IMG/VR virus record: IMGVR_UViG_3300044610_000369
Coordinates: 1-35,442 of that record
Direction: 5' to 3' (one strand)
Origin: a virus
Length of the DNA stretch: 35,442 nt
Shown here in pieces: positions 7,449-17,310 of this stretch (positions within the stretch are counted from its first letter, which is position 1; every line of letters starts with the position of its first letter). The notes below the pieces were generated by a model that saw only the letters and a list, made by a program, of their open reading frames with translations, was not told the origin of the DNA and ran no database searches. The translations under genes were made by a program, and so were the position numbers.

Positions 7449-10400
7449 TGGCTAACTTATTTGCAGGTTTATTAAAGCAAGCTCAGCCCGCAATAAATGC
7501 AGGTAACAATGTTTTGCAAGATTTGGGAATACTTAGACCACAATCTGTTAATTTGAATGATATTAAACGAGTAGCTCAACTTAAAGCTGATTACGCTACA
7601 AAAGAATTACCAAAGCAAGTTGAAAAATATAAAAAAACTACTGATTTAACTTTTCAGAATATTAATAAAATATTGGACAATGCTGATGATATTTCAGAAA
7701 GTGAAAAAGAAAATTTAAGAAAACTTGCACAACAAAAGCAAAAAAGTTTATTGCAAGCCACTCAAGCTAAGGCTGTTCAAAAACAGGATTTGGCTTTAAC
7801 TGGAGTTGCCCCCGAAAAAATTAATCAGTTTGGAGTTAAAAAAGCTCAAATTGATATTAAAAAGCAAGTTGGTCAACCTTTAAATACACAAGAACAAACA
7901 ATTGATACTTTCTCTAATCCGATCATCTCTTACGGTGCTGGCTTGATTGAGAAAACCGCTCAATTTGGTAAAGATTTAAATACTGGTTTAGACTCGGTCA
8001 TGTCTTATCAAGATCAGGCTATTAGGTCTGTTCCTATTATAGGGCAAGGAATCAAAGCTTTAGACAATTTAAAAATCAATCAAATAAATCAAGATTTAAG
8101 TAAGGATATTTCAGCAGGCAAAAGAGTTGATTTATTAAAAAGAAAAAGCCAACTAGAAGCTACCCCAGAAATTCAAAGACAAGCTATCAAAGCTGATTAC
8201 CAAAACCCTAATTTTATTAAAAACGCTCAAAATAAAATTTTAGGAAGCAAAGAATTAGCGGAAGGTATGAGACAGCAAGGCGGTTACAAAGTCGGAGAAT
8301 TTGCGGGTGAAATTTTACCATTTCTAGGGGGTGGTGAAGTTACGGGAGCGGCTAAATTAGCGACTGGTGCAACTAAACAATTAATGAAGACTGGCATTGG
8401 CAAAGCAGTAGCAAAATATGGCGGGAAGGAAACAGCTGAAGTTTTAACTAAAGGAGTTATTGAAAACGCTATCTTGGAGCAAGTACCAGGCTTAATTCAA
8501 GAAGGGGCAAAAGTAGCAGGTGGTGAACAAACTTTCGGACAGGCAGTTCAAAATCAACTAGGAAGAACAGCTTTAGCGGCTGGTTTGGGTGGAGTGGCTG
8601 ATTTAGGAATACACAACGTAGGGAAAGCTTTAAAACCAACTTTTGATAAATTAGGAAGAGCTAAAAAATTTAAAGAGGTAACAGCCCAAAGGCAAGCGGT
8701 ACAAGGTGAAAGGCAAGCTAGAGATGCTGATAGTGTTGTGCCACCTAACCGCAATCAAGTGGTTTTAGATTTAAAAGATAAGTTGGCTGACAAAAGAATG
8801 TCCATTGATGACCATTTAGCTGAGGTTGGTGGAGAAAAACTACTTTTAAGCGAGCGAAGCCAAAAACGAGTTGCAAAATTAGAAAAAGAAGCTAATGAGA
8901 TTGAACTAGCTATACGGAAGTATGAAGGCACAGAACAAACTAATTTAAAGGGTTTAAACGCAAAACAAAAAGCGCAAGCATTAGCGGATCAAATTAAGGC
9001 TAATCAACAAACCAAAACCCCACTGGACGCACAAGCTACACCACCAAACAAGATAGACGATTTAATACCTTTTGACCTTAGCAATGTAAAAGAGGGGAAA
9101 AAGCTTAAACAAGAGCTTAAACAAGACATTAAAAACAGACCTAAAAAGGGAAGCCCCGAAGCATTGATTGAAGAAGCAATAAAACAAAACAAGGCTTTCA
9201 ATGCACAATTTAATGATACCCTCACAAATCAAGCACCTTCTTTACAGCCTCAAAATAAGGCAATTTCTGAGATACCCAAGGTTGAAGGATTAAAAGGAAG
9301 TGGTAAACAAATAGATGAGGATTTAAGTACACAAGAAGGAAAAATTGCATATGGTAGAAGAGTCTATAAAACTGAATTAGATGATATGCAAAATAGGCTA
9401 AATAAAGCGAAAAAAGAATCAGAAAAGTATACAGATTCTACTAAATGGGGAGAGATTAAAAAAATACAAAAAAAATATGAAGAACAAGGACTAAGCGGAC
9501 AAGAAGCATTTGAAAAAGCTCAAGACGATTATTATGATTTAAGTTATAAGGCAAATCAAAAATATAAAGATTTATACAAAGAAGCCGATAACCTTCAGGA
9601 TAGGCTAACAAAAAAAATAGAAGAAGTACCTAAACCTAAACCAGTTAAGACTGAGGATGTTAAGAAAAGCTTTTTAGATAAATATACAAAACTATCAAAA
9701 AAAGAAAAGCAAATTGCAATAAAACAAGATGATAAAACTTTTCTTGATTCTATTCAGAAAAGGTTAGACTACGAAAAATCAGAAAAGATAAAACTACAAA
9801 ATAATAAGCTCTCTGTTAGGAATTTTTTAACAAAAGAAATAGGGGAAACTCCGTCATTTGAACAAGCTAGAGATTATATCAATAACTCTTTTGAGGGAAA
9901 AAAACAATTCAATCTTCTTGGAGCTTTAGATGAAGAAGAATTGCTTACAACTAAAATAACAAGAACAATAGATGAATTAAATAATTTAAAGACACAAATT
10001 GAAGCTAAAAAGGAAGCGGAGTTTTCAAAATCCACACCAGAGCCACAAGGCTTAAAGGCCACTAAAAACCCAACTATCGAGGAATCCCAGACAGTTCCAA
10101 AGTTAGGCACAAAAAAAGTAATTAATCCAGATGGAACTGAACGAATTGCCCGTACTCTTGGAGACTATAAAGCAGTTGAGTTTCAGGAAATTGCTAGACA
10201 GCCAGATAAATTAAATAAACTCAGCGATATAAGCGAAGCGGTGAGTAAAACAGACGAAGAGGCGATTGATGTAATAGCTGATTTAGCGAAAGAAAAGAAA
10301 ACTTTTGAAAATACTTTAGTGGATTTATCCGAAGCTTTAGAAATTAAATTAAAACAAAAAGGAATAGACCCTGAAACCTACAGCTATAAAGGGATTCAGC

Positions 10401-13400
10401 TTTTTCCAACTAAAGGAAAAGACAGTTTAAGTTTAAATACCAAAGGCCAAAAAATATTAAATCGATATGAAAGAATGCTTGATAGGCTCGGTCTTGGTGA
10501 AAGAGTTGCAAAATCAGATGTTAATAGTTTAAGCGTGCAAACCAATATTGGTAAAGCGTCTAATGCCAAAGTAGGGGCGCAAAACTCAATAGATGATTTA
10601 GCTGAGCAGTGGATTAAAACCAAAGGCGATTTATTAAAATCTGATAAACAGTTTAAGACCGCTAAAGATGTTTTTATGGCTAAAACTGGCTCCAAACTAG
10701 ATAATGGTGGACTTGATCATGTTTGGAAAAATGAAAAAGGGGATACGGCTTTTCATATTTCAAGAGCTAAATCTGAATTTAAAGGGGAAGCCCAAGAGCT
10801 TTTAACCGCTAGGAGAGAACAATTAAAACAAAGACAAGATACAGGGCGCACCATTAAAGGCAAAATGGAAACCAAATTAAAAGATGCTGAAACTGGAAAA
10901 GCCATAACAGCGGCAAGCAAAAAATTTAAAACGGTTTATCAAGAACTTCAAGAGCGTTTAGAAAATAAAACCGCTGAAAATTTAGCCACCGAAAGAAGCC
11001 CAAATTTAACCAATAACACCAATCAAGCCACTGAATTTTTACTTAAAGATGCAAGCGAAAACAAAGCGTTAGATACTGACCTAATCGACGAAGCCACCAC
11101 CAACACCAAAAAATTAAATAAACAATTTGCTTTTAACCCCGCTGCTATCCCTGTAATTGGTGTTATTGCTAAGAAAATTATCGAAGGTAATGGTTTTGCT
11201 GACACTTTGGAATTAGCCTTAAATATATTGCCAATTAATAAAGCTTTTGACAAATTAACCAAAAACGCAAAATTGGCAAACATGAAAACAGCCGCTTTGG
11301 AATTGGTTTTTAATACTCCAAAAACAATTGACCAAAATATTTTAAGTGTAAAAAGACAGGCTAATCAAAAATTTATTGATGGTTTTAACAAGCTAGAAGC
11401 TCGCAAAATGCTTTATGAAACCAAATTGGCTGATAAAAGTGAAGATGTTTATAAAGAAATTCAGGATATTTTAAACAATAAAAATGTTGATGAAATATTA
11501 GACGCTGAAGGTAATATTAGGCCAGAATTTGAAAATAGCAAAGCCGCTGAAGCCTTAGCCGAATTGGCTGACCGTAATCGGGAAATGGTGGAATATGCCG
11601 AAGATTTTAAAGATGATTTGGTTGAAAAAATAAATAGTTTTAATACCAAAATTGATAAATTAGAAAATCAACCCAAAACGGCCAGCGTTAAAAGAGCGAT
11701 TGAAGAGTTAAAAAATGAAAAGTTTGATTTAGAAAAAACATTAATCGCAGTAGACAATAAAATCGGAGCATTAAAAACTATTACAGGTAATGGCTTATTC
11801 CAAAACATTCAATCCATGGCTTATAAAGGGGCTTTACTTTGGAATCCAGGTAGCGCATTCCTAAACCTATTTGATTATATAAATGTTCGCTCAGCCCCTG
11901 AATTACAAGCCAGTAAAGGTTTAGGCCGCTTGGCTAATGCAATTCCTTTTTTTGGCGACGTGGATAAAGCTTTATACCAAACGCTTGGGCAAAAATTACA
12001 ATCTAATAAAAATAGTCTTTTGCATTTTATGACCGCTGATAAAAGGGGTAGTTATTACAATGTCATGAGTAATGCTAGTCAGTCTCGCAAAGCTGGAAAA
12101 AATGTTGGTGAGTGGTTAAAAAATAGTTGGCAAAAAATAGAAGATTTAGACCCTAATAAATTAATAGCTCATTTTTATCATGATGTAACGGTGGTGGCCT
12201 CGGCTCGGTCGTGGAAAGCTGAACACCCAGAATTTAAAAATTTACCTGACCCTGTAACTAATTTTAGAGCTTTTAGAGACAAGGCTCCCAAAGAAGTAGT
12301 GCTTAGCTTTATGACTAAGATGAATATTGATTTAGGCTTAATAGCTGGCCGTGGCTCTAAAGGTGCTGATTTTGCATTAGGTGGTTTGGGTAACACCGAA
12401 CTTGGCAAAGCTTTCACCCCGTTTTTAAAACCAGTTTACCGAATATCAAACAGCTTACAAAGAGCCTCGACTGATATGTTGGACGGCTTAAACGGCTTTA
12501 AGAAGTTGGATAATGGTACTTATCAATTTGACATAAATAAAGTGGACTCAGACAAGGCTTTAAAAGGCATATCTAGTTTAATTGCTAATATCGGTGGAAC
12601 TTATTTAGTTGGCGGAAGTACGGCTTTAGTTGGCTTGCCAGCGGCTGGAATGGCTATGAATTTTTTGGTTAGAAATTTTGTACCAGAGGAAGAAAGAGAA
12701 GATTTTAAAGATAAATTTAACCAAGCCAGTTTAGCCAACAAAAAGCTTTTACCAGGTTTTGGTGAACGACTCCAAATACAACAAAGAGGTTTTGGCGAAA
12801 AAGATAGCATTGTGGGAATGCTGACTAATAGGTTTAAAACATTAGGGCAGCCGCTTTTGGCTAGTTATATCCAAGACATAGGCAAAGTAACAAATATGAC
12901 CTTTGAAGCTTTTAAAGGAGAGGAAGAAGTTGATAAAGAAAAATTATTAAAAGTTTGGTTAAAAGTTTTGCCAACGGGCCAGTTATTTAATAAGGTTAAT
13001 GCTTACTTAAACGAGCAAGAGAAGAAAGTTTATGACTTAGATGGTGCTTTCCCGAAAGAAATCGGCTCTGTCAAAACAAAAGGTGATTTGCGCTTAGTTG
13101 TTGGTGGTGGTAATGAAGAAATTGAAAATATCAAACAAAGCGATCGGTTAAAACAAAGAGCTAAAAGTAATATCCAGAATTTAAACTTTACAGGCCGCCC
13201 TGGTTATGTTACACCGAAATTTACCACCGAAGGATTAAAACGCTTCAGGGCTGATATTGACCGCTACATGAAGCTAAACCCAACTGCTGACCGTAATGAG
13301 GTGGAATCTAAATTGATAGCCCAAGCTAAAAAGAAATGGCTTGATAAGCACCCTGAGCTTAAGAAACCAACTAAGCAAAAGAAATATAAATCACTCGTTT

Positions 13401-13420
13401 ACTCAATGGAGGAAGAATAA
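7448..13420 (+). CDS. Giant internal / ejection protein (1990 aa)
   Basis: The single 1990-aa frame covers about one sixth of the genome. It is mostly helical and Lys/Gln/Asn-rich, with long coiled-coil regions (about residues 620-850 and 1290-1430). Hydrophobic stretches occur near residues 1227-1240 (PAAIPVIGVIAKKI) and 1705-1735 (a Gly/Ala-rich segment), which could insert in a membrane. Size and position after two ejection-type genes match the largest internal virion protein of podoviruses (T7 gp16 is 1318 aa). No lytic transglycosylase E-S motif is visible at the N-terminus, unlike T7 gp16. Confidence 0.7.
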   Translation: MANLFAGLLKQAQPAINAGNNVLQDLGILRPQSVNLNDIKRVAQLKADYATKELPKQVEKYKKTTDLTFQNINKILDNADDISESEKENLRKLAQQKQKSLLQATQAKAVQKQDLALTGVAPEKINQFGVKKAQIDIKKQVGQPLNTQEQTIDTFSNPIISYGAGLIEKTAQFGKDLNTGLDSVMSYQDQAIRSVPIIGQGIKALDNLKINQINQDLSKDISAGKRVDLLKRKSQLEATPEIQRQAIKADYQNPNFIKNAQNKILGSKELAEGMRQQGGYKVGEFAGEILPFLGGGEVTGAAKLATGATKQLMKTGIGKAVAKYGGKETAEVLTKGVIENAILEQVPGLIQEGAKVAGGEQTFGQAVQNQLGRTALAAGLGGVADLGIHNVGKALKPTFDKLGRAKKFKEVTAQRQAVQGERQARDADSVVPPNRNQVVLDLKDKLADKRMSIDDHLAEVGGEKLLLSERSQKRVAKLEKEANEIELAIRKYEGTEQTNLKGLNAKQKAQALADQIKANQQTKTPLDAQATPPNKIDDLIPFDLSNVKEGKKLKQELKQDIKNRPKKGSPEALIEEAIKQNKAFNAQFNDTLTNQAPSLQPQNKAISEIPKVEGLKGSGKQIDEDLSTQEGKIAYGRRVYKTELDDMQNRLNKAKKESEKYTDSTKWGEIKKIQKKYEEQGLSGQEAFEKAQDDYYDLSYKANQKYKDLYKEADNLQDRLTKKIEEVPKPKPVKTEDVKKSFLDKYTKLSKKEKQIAIKQDDKTFLDSIQKRLDYEKSEKIKLQNNKLSVRNFLTKEIGETPSFEQARDYINNSFEGKKQFNLLGALDEEELLTTKITRTIDELNNLKTQIEAKKEAEFSKSTPEPQGLKATKNPTIEESQTVPKLGTKKVINPDGTERIARTLGDYKAVEFQEIARQPDKLNKLSDISEAVSKTDEEAIDVIADLAKEKKTFENTLVDLSEALEIKLKQKGIDPETYSYKGIQLFPTKGKDSLSLNTKGQKILNRYERMLDRLGLGERVAKSDVNSLSVQTNIGKASNAKVGAQNSIDDLAEQWIKTKGDLLKSDKQFKTAKDVFMAKTGSKLDNGGLDHVWKNEKGDTAFHISRAKSEFKGEAQELLTARREQLKQRQDTGRTIKGKMETKLKDAETGKAITAASKKFKTVYQELQERLENKTAENLATERSPNLTNNTNQATEFLLKDASENKALDTDLIDEATTNTKKLNKQFAFNPAAIPVIGVIAKKIIEGNGFADTLELALNILPINKAFDKLTKNAKLANMKTAALELVFNTPKTIDQNILSVKRQANQKFIDGFNKLEARKMLYETKLADKSEDVYKEIQDILNNKNVDEILDAEGNIRPEFENSKAAEALAELADRNREMVEYAEDFKDDLVEKINSFNTKIDKLENQPKTASVKRAIEELKNEKFDLEKTLIAVDNKIGALKTITGNGLFQNIQSMAYKGALLWNPGSAFLNLFDYINVRSAPELQASKGLGRLANAIPFFGDVDKALYQTLGQKLQSNKNSLLHFMTADKRGSYYNVMSNASQSRKAGKNVGEWLKNSWQKIEDLDPNKLIAHFYHDVTVVASARSWKAEHPEFKNLPDPVTNFRAFRDKAPKEVVLSFMTKMNIDLGLIAGRGSKGADFALGGLGNTELGKAFTPFLKPVYRISNSLQRASTDMLDGLNGFKKLDNGTYQFDINKVDSDKALKGISSLIANIGGTYLVGGSTALVGLPAAGMAMNFLVRNFVPEEEREDFKDKFNQASLANKKLLPGFGERLQIQQRGFGEKDSIVGMLTNRFKTLGQPLLASYIQDIGKVTNMTFEAFKGEEEVDKEKLLKVWLKVLPTGQLFNKVNAYLNEQEKKVYDLDGAFPKEIGSVKTKGDLRLVVGGGNEEIENIKQSDRLKQRAKSNIQNLNFTGRPGYVTPKFTTEGLKRFRADIDRYMKLNPTADRNEVESKLIAQAKKKWLDKHPELKKPTKQKKYKSLVYSMEEE

Positions 13421-15124
13421 ATGGTAGCAAGTAGAGTAAGAACATTTCCCCCTGAAATGGAAAGCCCTGGATTCGTAGCTGGTGGTGGAGTTAATCGTTC
13501 ATTACCTCGTTCAGCATTAAGCCCTATTGCTTTGTGGACGGCTCGTAATGTACACCCAACTACTAGAGGCTTTGGAAATATTGAAATTGGTACAAGTAAA
13601 GAAAATACTAATAGACTGGCTACCGCTCCAGTAAGGGCTATTTTTAAATTTGGAAGTAAACGCTTGCTTGTAAGAAGTGGTAATTTATACTCAATTCCCA
13701 TCAATGGTGGAGCTGAAACTTTAGAATCTAGCTCAGCTTTTGATGCTACCAAAACGGTTAGATGGGCTATAGGGCGAGGTGCTAGCGGTGTAACTAAAGT
13801 ATTTTTGTGTGATGGAACTAATCAGCCTAAGGTATGGGACGGCACGACTTTAAGCAATATAACGGCTTTTGGAAGCAATATCTTGACCGAAATTTTAACA
13901 AGCAATAGACCAAATAAAGTTATTAATTATAAGAATAGAATTTTATGGTCTTTTCCTGCGGGTGGAGCTAATTTTGATTATTTGTTAGCTTCTAATTTAG
14001 AAAATGGTGAAACATACACAGCGGGTTCTGGAGCAAATAATGCTTGGTTTGAAATACTGGACACTGAAGGAGCTGAAATAACAGCTATTGCCACTTTAAA
14101 ACGATCTGGACAAACAAAAGAAGATTTGGCTATTGTGGCTTATACCGAAAAGCAAGCTTGGGTTGGACAAAGTGATGATACTCCTAATACTAATCGATTT
14201 GGGGTATTTAATAATATTTCAAAAGATATAGGTGCGATTAATCAAGAATGCGTAATTAATTATCTGAATGATTTGTATAGTATGTCTAGCCGTGGAATTG
14301 GGGCTTTAAGTGCCATCGAAAATGAAGTGCAAAGTACTATTTTAGAAGCTGGCATTCAGATTAATTCTTTAATTCAAAGCGGAGCAATGAATGCGGCTTT
14401 TAATAAATCTTTTATGGTGCATTGCAAAGAAAGAAATACAATCTGGATAAGTTTACCGTCAGGGGCGGATATTGGAAGCACAAATGAAGGATTTGCTTAT
14501 CCTGAAACCCCCATGAATTTAACAATAGCTTATACTTATGCTATTCAGACGGCAACAGGAGCAATAGTTTCAAGTTGGACGACTCGACAAGGGACTGGCT
14601 GGGGCTGGAGTTGTGCAGATGTAGACGGTAGAGATATTTATTTAGGTTCTTATTTTGGCGATATTTACAAAGCATTTCATGGTGATGAGTATGAAAGAAA
14701 CCCTGCTACGACAAGCACCAGACAACCAATTTTAAGTACCTTTGAAACTGGTGATTTAAATTTAGGTTCTGATTTAACTCAATACAAAGAAGTTTTAGAT
14801 TTGATTTTTAAATGGTTTCTTCCAGTCAGTCTAACTGCTAGTTTTACTTTTATTTGGGACGGTAAAGAAACTGGTACAATTAATATTACTAAAACGAGCG
14901 GAGGGTCTTCGAGTGCTAGTTTGTGGGATGTGGCTTTATGGGATGTAGGTTTATGGACTGAAGAGAGAAATGCAGATATGAATGTTACCCCTGCCGATGG
15001 GGGGCGAAGTTTGAGGATATTAGTGCAATGGTATTCAGAAATTGATGCAGTTTCTAATCACGGTTCACTATATGCTCTGACTGGTGTAATTAGCGACGGA
15101 AAAAGGCTTTTAAGGTTCGTATAA
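13421..15124 (+). CDS. Tail nozzle / stabilisation protein (P22 gp10, T7 gp12-like)
   Basis: The 567-aa protein is beta-rich throughout. It contains repeated propeller-like elements such as RAIFKFGSKRLLVRSGNLYSI, VFLCDGTNQPKVWDG, INYKNRILWSF and YLNDLYSMSSRGIGALS. These fit the central beta-propeller of podovirus nozzles, where strands of the 'NRLLF..G....VY.S' type recur. C-terminal repeats of SLWDVALWDVGLW occur near residues 503-516. It starts immediately after the giant gene's stop and precedes the tail fibre by one base. T7 gp12 is 794 aa and P22 gp10 is 472 aa. Confidence 0.75.
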   Translation: MVASRVRTFPPEMESPGFVAGGGVNRSLPRSALSPIALWTARNVHPTTRGFGNIEIGTSKENTNRLATAPVRAIFKFGSKRLLVRSGNLYSIPINGGAETLESSSAFDATKTVRWAIGRGASGVTKVFLCDGTNQPKVWDGTTLSNITAFGSNILTEILTSNRPNKVINYKNRILWSFPAGGANFDYLLASNLENGETYTAGSGANNAWFEILDTEGAEITAIATLKRSGQTKEDLAIVAYTEKQAWVGQSDDTPNTNRFGVFNNISKDIGAINQECVINYLNDLYSMSSRGIGALSAIENEVQSTILEAGIQINSLIQSGAMNAAFNKSFMVHCKERNTIWISLPSGADIGSTNEGFAYPETPMNLTIAYTYAIQTATGAIVSSWTTRQGTGWGWSCADVDGRDIYLGSYFGDIYKAFHGDEYERNPATTSTRQPILSTFETGDLNLGSDLTQYKEVLDLIFKWFLPVSLTASFTFIWDGKETGTINITKTSGGSSSASLWDVALWDVGLWTEERNADMNVTPADGGRSLRILVQWYSEIDAVSNHGSLYALTGVISDGKRLLRFV

Positions 15125-15125
15125 A

Positions 15126-16379
15126 ATGACAAAACAAATAACAACATATACAGCAAATGTAACAGGAATTAGTGCTAGCAATGTTATTAGTTCTGCTAGT
15201 GAGATAACTGCTAGGCAAAATACTTCAACGGCTATTAATAATACTGGTGAAGTGGTAGCTGAAAATAGAGAATTATTAGAGGCTATTCATACGACTGATC
15301 ATATTATTAATGTTACGAGTACGAGCTTTTCAGGCGGTACTAATGAGCTAAGTATTTTAGCTAATGCAATTGTTTGGTGGGACGAATCAGTATATAGAGC
15401 TGACAAAACAGCAGATGCGGCTTTAACAGGCTGGCCCGCAAAAACAATTACTGGATTAACAACTTCAAACACTTTTTATATTTGGGCAACTTTTGTCAGT
15501 GGTACTAAAGATTATGAAGCTACTAATATAACAGCGGCTTTACCCAGTAATTTAACTGAAAAATGTTTAATTGGAATTGCAACGGTAAGCGGAGCTGGAG
15601 CGGTAACTTTTGCGGTTAATTGGCAAGGGCCGACTCAAACTCGAGAGAATTATTTTAGAGACAATCAAACTTTTTTAAATGGTGTAAATTTTACTGGTGG
15701 GACAAATATTGTGCCTGTTGGATCGATGACATATTGGGTAGCTCCTACTGCTCCGACTGGTTGGCTAATTAGAGATGGATCTGCAATTTCAAGAACAGCT
15801 TATTCTAATTTATTTAATGTTTTAAATCCAACTGGTTTATTTGCAAGTCAAAATTTTACAGTTACAATTGCCTCTCCGTGCGTTCTAACAAAAACAGCTC
15901 ATTACATGAATCATGGTGCTAGATTACGATTAAGCACAACTGGAGCTTTGCCAACGGGTTTAAATACTACTACTGATTATTTTGTATTTTATATTGATGC
16001 AAATACATTTGGTTTATGTAGTGATGAAATGCTAACCACAAGAATAAATACAAGTGGAACTCAAAGCGGTACTCATTCATATTTGCAAAGTTTGTACGGC
16101 TTGGGAAATGGAACTACAACTTTTAACTTACCAGATGACCGAGGCGTTTTTCTTCGAGGTGTTGATTCAAGTAAGGGCTATGACACAAATCGAGCATTTG
16201 GTACTGCACAAAACGATGATTTTAAAAGTCATAATCATACTGAAGTAGCCGCAAATGGATCAGGTACAGTTGGGAACGCAGGATTCCAATCAAATGCTCA
16301 AATAACTAATACGGGATCAACTGGTGGAACAGAAACCAGACCAAAAAACAGAGCTTACTTACCAATTATCAAATTTTAA
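15126..16379 (+). CDS. Tail fibre with phage collar domain
   Basis: The 417-aa protein has an N-terminal Thr/Ser/Asn-rich attachment part. A tail collar domain starts near residue 197 (VPVGSMTYWVAPTAPTGWLIRDG) and resumes with FNLPDDRGVFLRGVD, followed by a C-terminal HNH metal-type motif (SHNHTE) and TRPKNRAYLPIIKF. This ending is typical of T4 gp12/gp37-style collar proteins. The collar is interrupted at about residues 243-320 by an extra beta module (GALPTGL, SGTQSGTHSY) often found in phage fibres. It is the likely receptor-binding protein. Confidence 0.85.
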   Translation: MTKQITTYTANVTGISASNVISSASEITARQNTSTAINNTGEVVAENRELLEAIHTTDHIINVTSTSFSGGTNELSILANAIVWWDESVYRADKTADAALTGWPAKTITGLTTSNTFYIWATFVSGTKDYEATNITAALPSNLTEKCLIGIATVSGAGAVTFAVNWQGPTQTRENYFRDNQTFLNGVNFTGGTNIVPVGSMTYWVAPTAPTGWLIRDGSAISRTAYSNLFNVLNPTGLFASQNFTVTIASPCVLTKTAHYMNHGARLRLSTTGALPTGLNTTTDYFVFYIDANTFGLCSDEMLTTRINTSGTQSGTHSYLQSLYGLGNGTTTFNLPDDRGVFLRGVDSSKGYDTNRAFGTAQNDDFKSHNHTEVAANGSGTVGNAGFQSNAQITNTGSTGGTETRPKNRAYLPIIKF

Positions 16380-16382
16380 ACA

Positions 16383-16991
16383 ATGAAAATATATAATTAC
16401 AATCCATCAACTTTTGAGTTTTTATCAGAATCAGACGCTAATTTAGACCCATTAGAAGGCAAACCATTAGTTCCAGCAAATGGAACTTTAATAAAAAATA
16501 TTTTAGCTACACAAAAAAACAAAGCAATTATTTTTAATCAAGATTTGCAAAAATGGGAATATATTCCAGACTTCAGAAATAAAGTCTTGGCAAATAAACA
16601 AAATGGTAGTTTATTTACAATTGAGAAATTAAATATTGATCCAGCTAATTTAACTGATTACACGGACATTTTGCCAACAGAAGGAAATCAAAAATGGGAC
16701 GAAGCTAATCAAAAATGGTTTAAAGAATTACCGCTTGCAATGGGAACGGATTTAGTTAGATTTGTTAATCAAACAACCGAATCAACTTTAGACGATTTTC
16801 AAGCTTTTGGAATTGTTTCTAAACTTAAAGACTTTTTACTTTATTGTCAGCAAGGGCGTTGCAATCCTTTTACACGCTCAACTTTTAATAATACTTTACA
16901 AACATTAGATAAAGCTTTTGCAAACGGACAAAAAGAATTAATAGTTGGTTTAGTGAATAAATGGGCTAAAACGGTAAGATTTGAAGAGTAA
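16383..16991 (+). CDS. Tail fibre assembly-like protein
   Basis: The 202-aa protein opens with YNYNPSTFEFLSESDANLDP, then PLVPANGT and a QDLQKWEYIPDFRNK segment. This matches the 'Y..dp.TgeY...A..dPle...PanaT...W..v.D.RG' layout of fibre-assembly and DUF4376-type proteins. The C-terminal half is helical, with a Cys pair near residue 157-161. It starts four bases after the fibre stop, the usual place for a fibre chaperone. It could also be a virion subunit. Confidence 0.6.
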   Translation: MKIYNYNPSTFEFLSESDANLDPLEGKPLVPANGTLIKNILATQKNKAIIFNQDLQKWEYIPDFRNKVLANKQNGSLFTIEKLNIDPANLTDYTDILPTEGNQKWDEANQKWFKELPLAMGTDLVRFVNQTTESTLDDFQAFGIVSKLKDFLLYCQQGRCNPFTRSTFNNTLQTLDKAFANGQKELIVGLVNKWAKTVRFEE

Positions 16992-17006
16992 AAATAAGAT
17001 TAAAGT

Positions 17007-17015
17007 TGATATAAT
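17007..17015 (+). promoter_or_regulatory. Extended -10 promoter after the tail genes
   Basis: TGATATAAT is a perfect TATAAT (17010-17015) preceded by TGn. No good -35 lies 17 bases upstream, which suits the extended -10 class. Transcription would start near 17022, just before the hairpin at 17024-17051, and read into the small genes at 17078 and 17161. Confidence 0.5.
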
Positions 17016-17023
17016 ATTAATAG

Positions 17024-17051
17024 CCTATCAATGAGTAATGGCTTTGATAGG
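17024..17051 (+). promoter_or_regulatory. Hairpin at the start of the accessory transcript
   Basis: CCTATCAA (17024-17031) pairs with TTGATAGG (17044-17051) around a 12-base loop. No U-tract follows, so it is not a standard terminator. Lying at the predicted 5' end, it could stabilise the message or be an operator dyad. Confidence 0.5.
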
Positions 17052-17077
17052 TCTCTAAACTGAACTAAGAGAAAAAT

Positions 17078-17164
17078 ATGAAGATACAACCAAGAGCCAT
17101 AATATCGACTAATAGTACCGTTCATAAAAAAGACAATAAGAAAAAGAAGAAGGTAGTCAAATGA
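17078..17164 (+). CDS. Very small lysine-rich ORF (28 aa)
   Basis: ATG at 17078 gives a 28-residue product ending in a run of lysines. Its TGA overlaps the next ATG (ATGA at 17161-17164), which is the main reason to list it. It may be a short leader peptide coupling translation to the following gene. A weak purine-rich stretch (AAGAGAAAAA) lies just upstream. No family is recognised, and it may be non-functional. Confidence 0.35.
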   Translation: MKIQPRAIISTNSTVHKKDNKKKKKVVK

Positions 17165-17298
17165 GCCAATTATCAGAACACTTTTTAGAAGAGGAATTTT
17201 TACGCTCTGAAACAGCTAAAAAGTATAAAATAAATAATACTTGGGAACTGAAAAAATATAAAGACAATGCTGTTTATTTATGTAAAAATAATTTATAA
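17161..17298 (+). pseudogene. Truncated M15-type peptidase, N-terminal fragment (45 aa)
   Basis: The 45-aa product reads LSEHFLEEEFLRSETAKKY and continues with KINNTW and ending LCKNNL. This is the conserved N-terminus of phage M15A D-Ala-D-Ala peptidases ('LS.HFt..Ef.rS.TAkr..I.NtP...nl..LC.nvL'). The frame stops exactly where the catalytic domain (SGYRS, SxHxxGxAxD, HxD) should begin, and no such motif was found downstream in any frame. It is either a decayed endolysin or a small free-standing domain. It overlaps the 28-aa ORF by ATGA. Confidence 0.6.
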
Positions 17299-17310
17299 TA
17301 TAAATGTTCT

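Noticed and set aside
8554-12810. Several minus-strand frames within the giant gene
   Set aside because: Leu/Ser/Phe-rich mirror readings of a Lys/Glu-rich gene; no starts, spacing or motifs support them.
13399-13752. 117-aa minus-strand frame over the nozzle gene start
   Set aside because: It lies across two well-supported plus-strand genes and has no motif.
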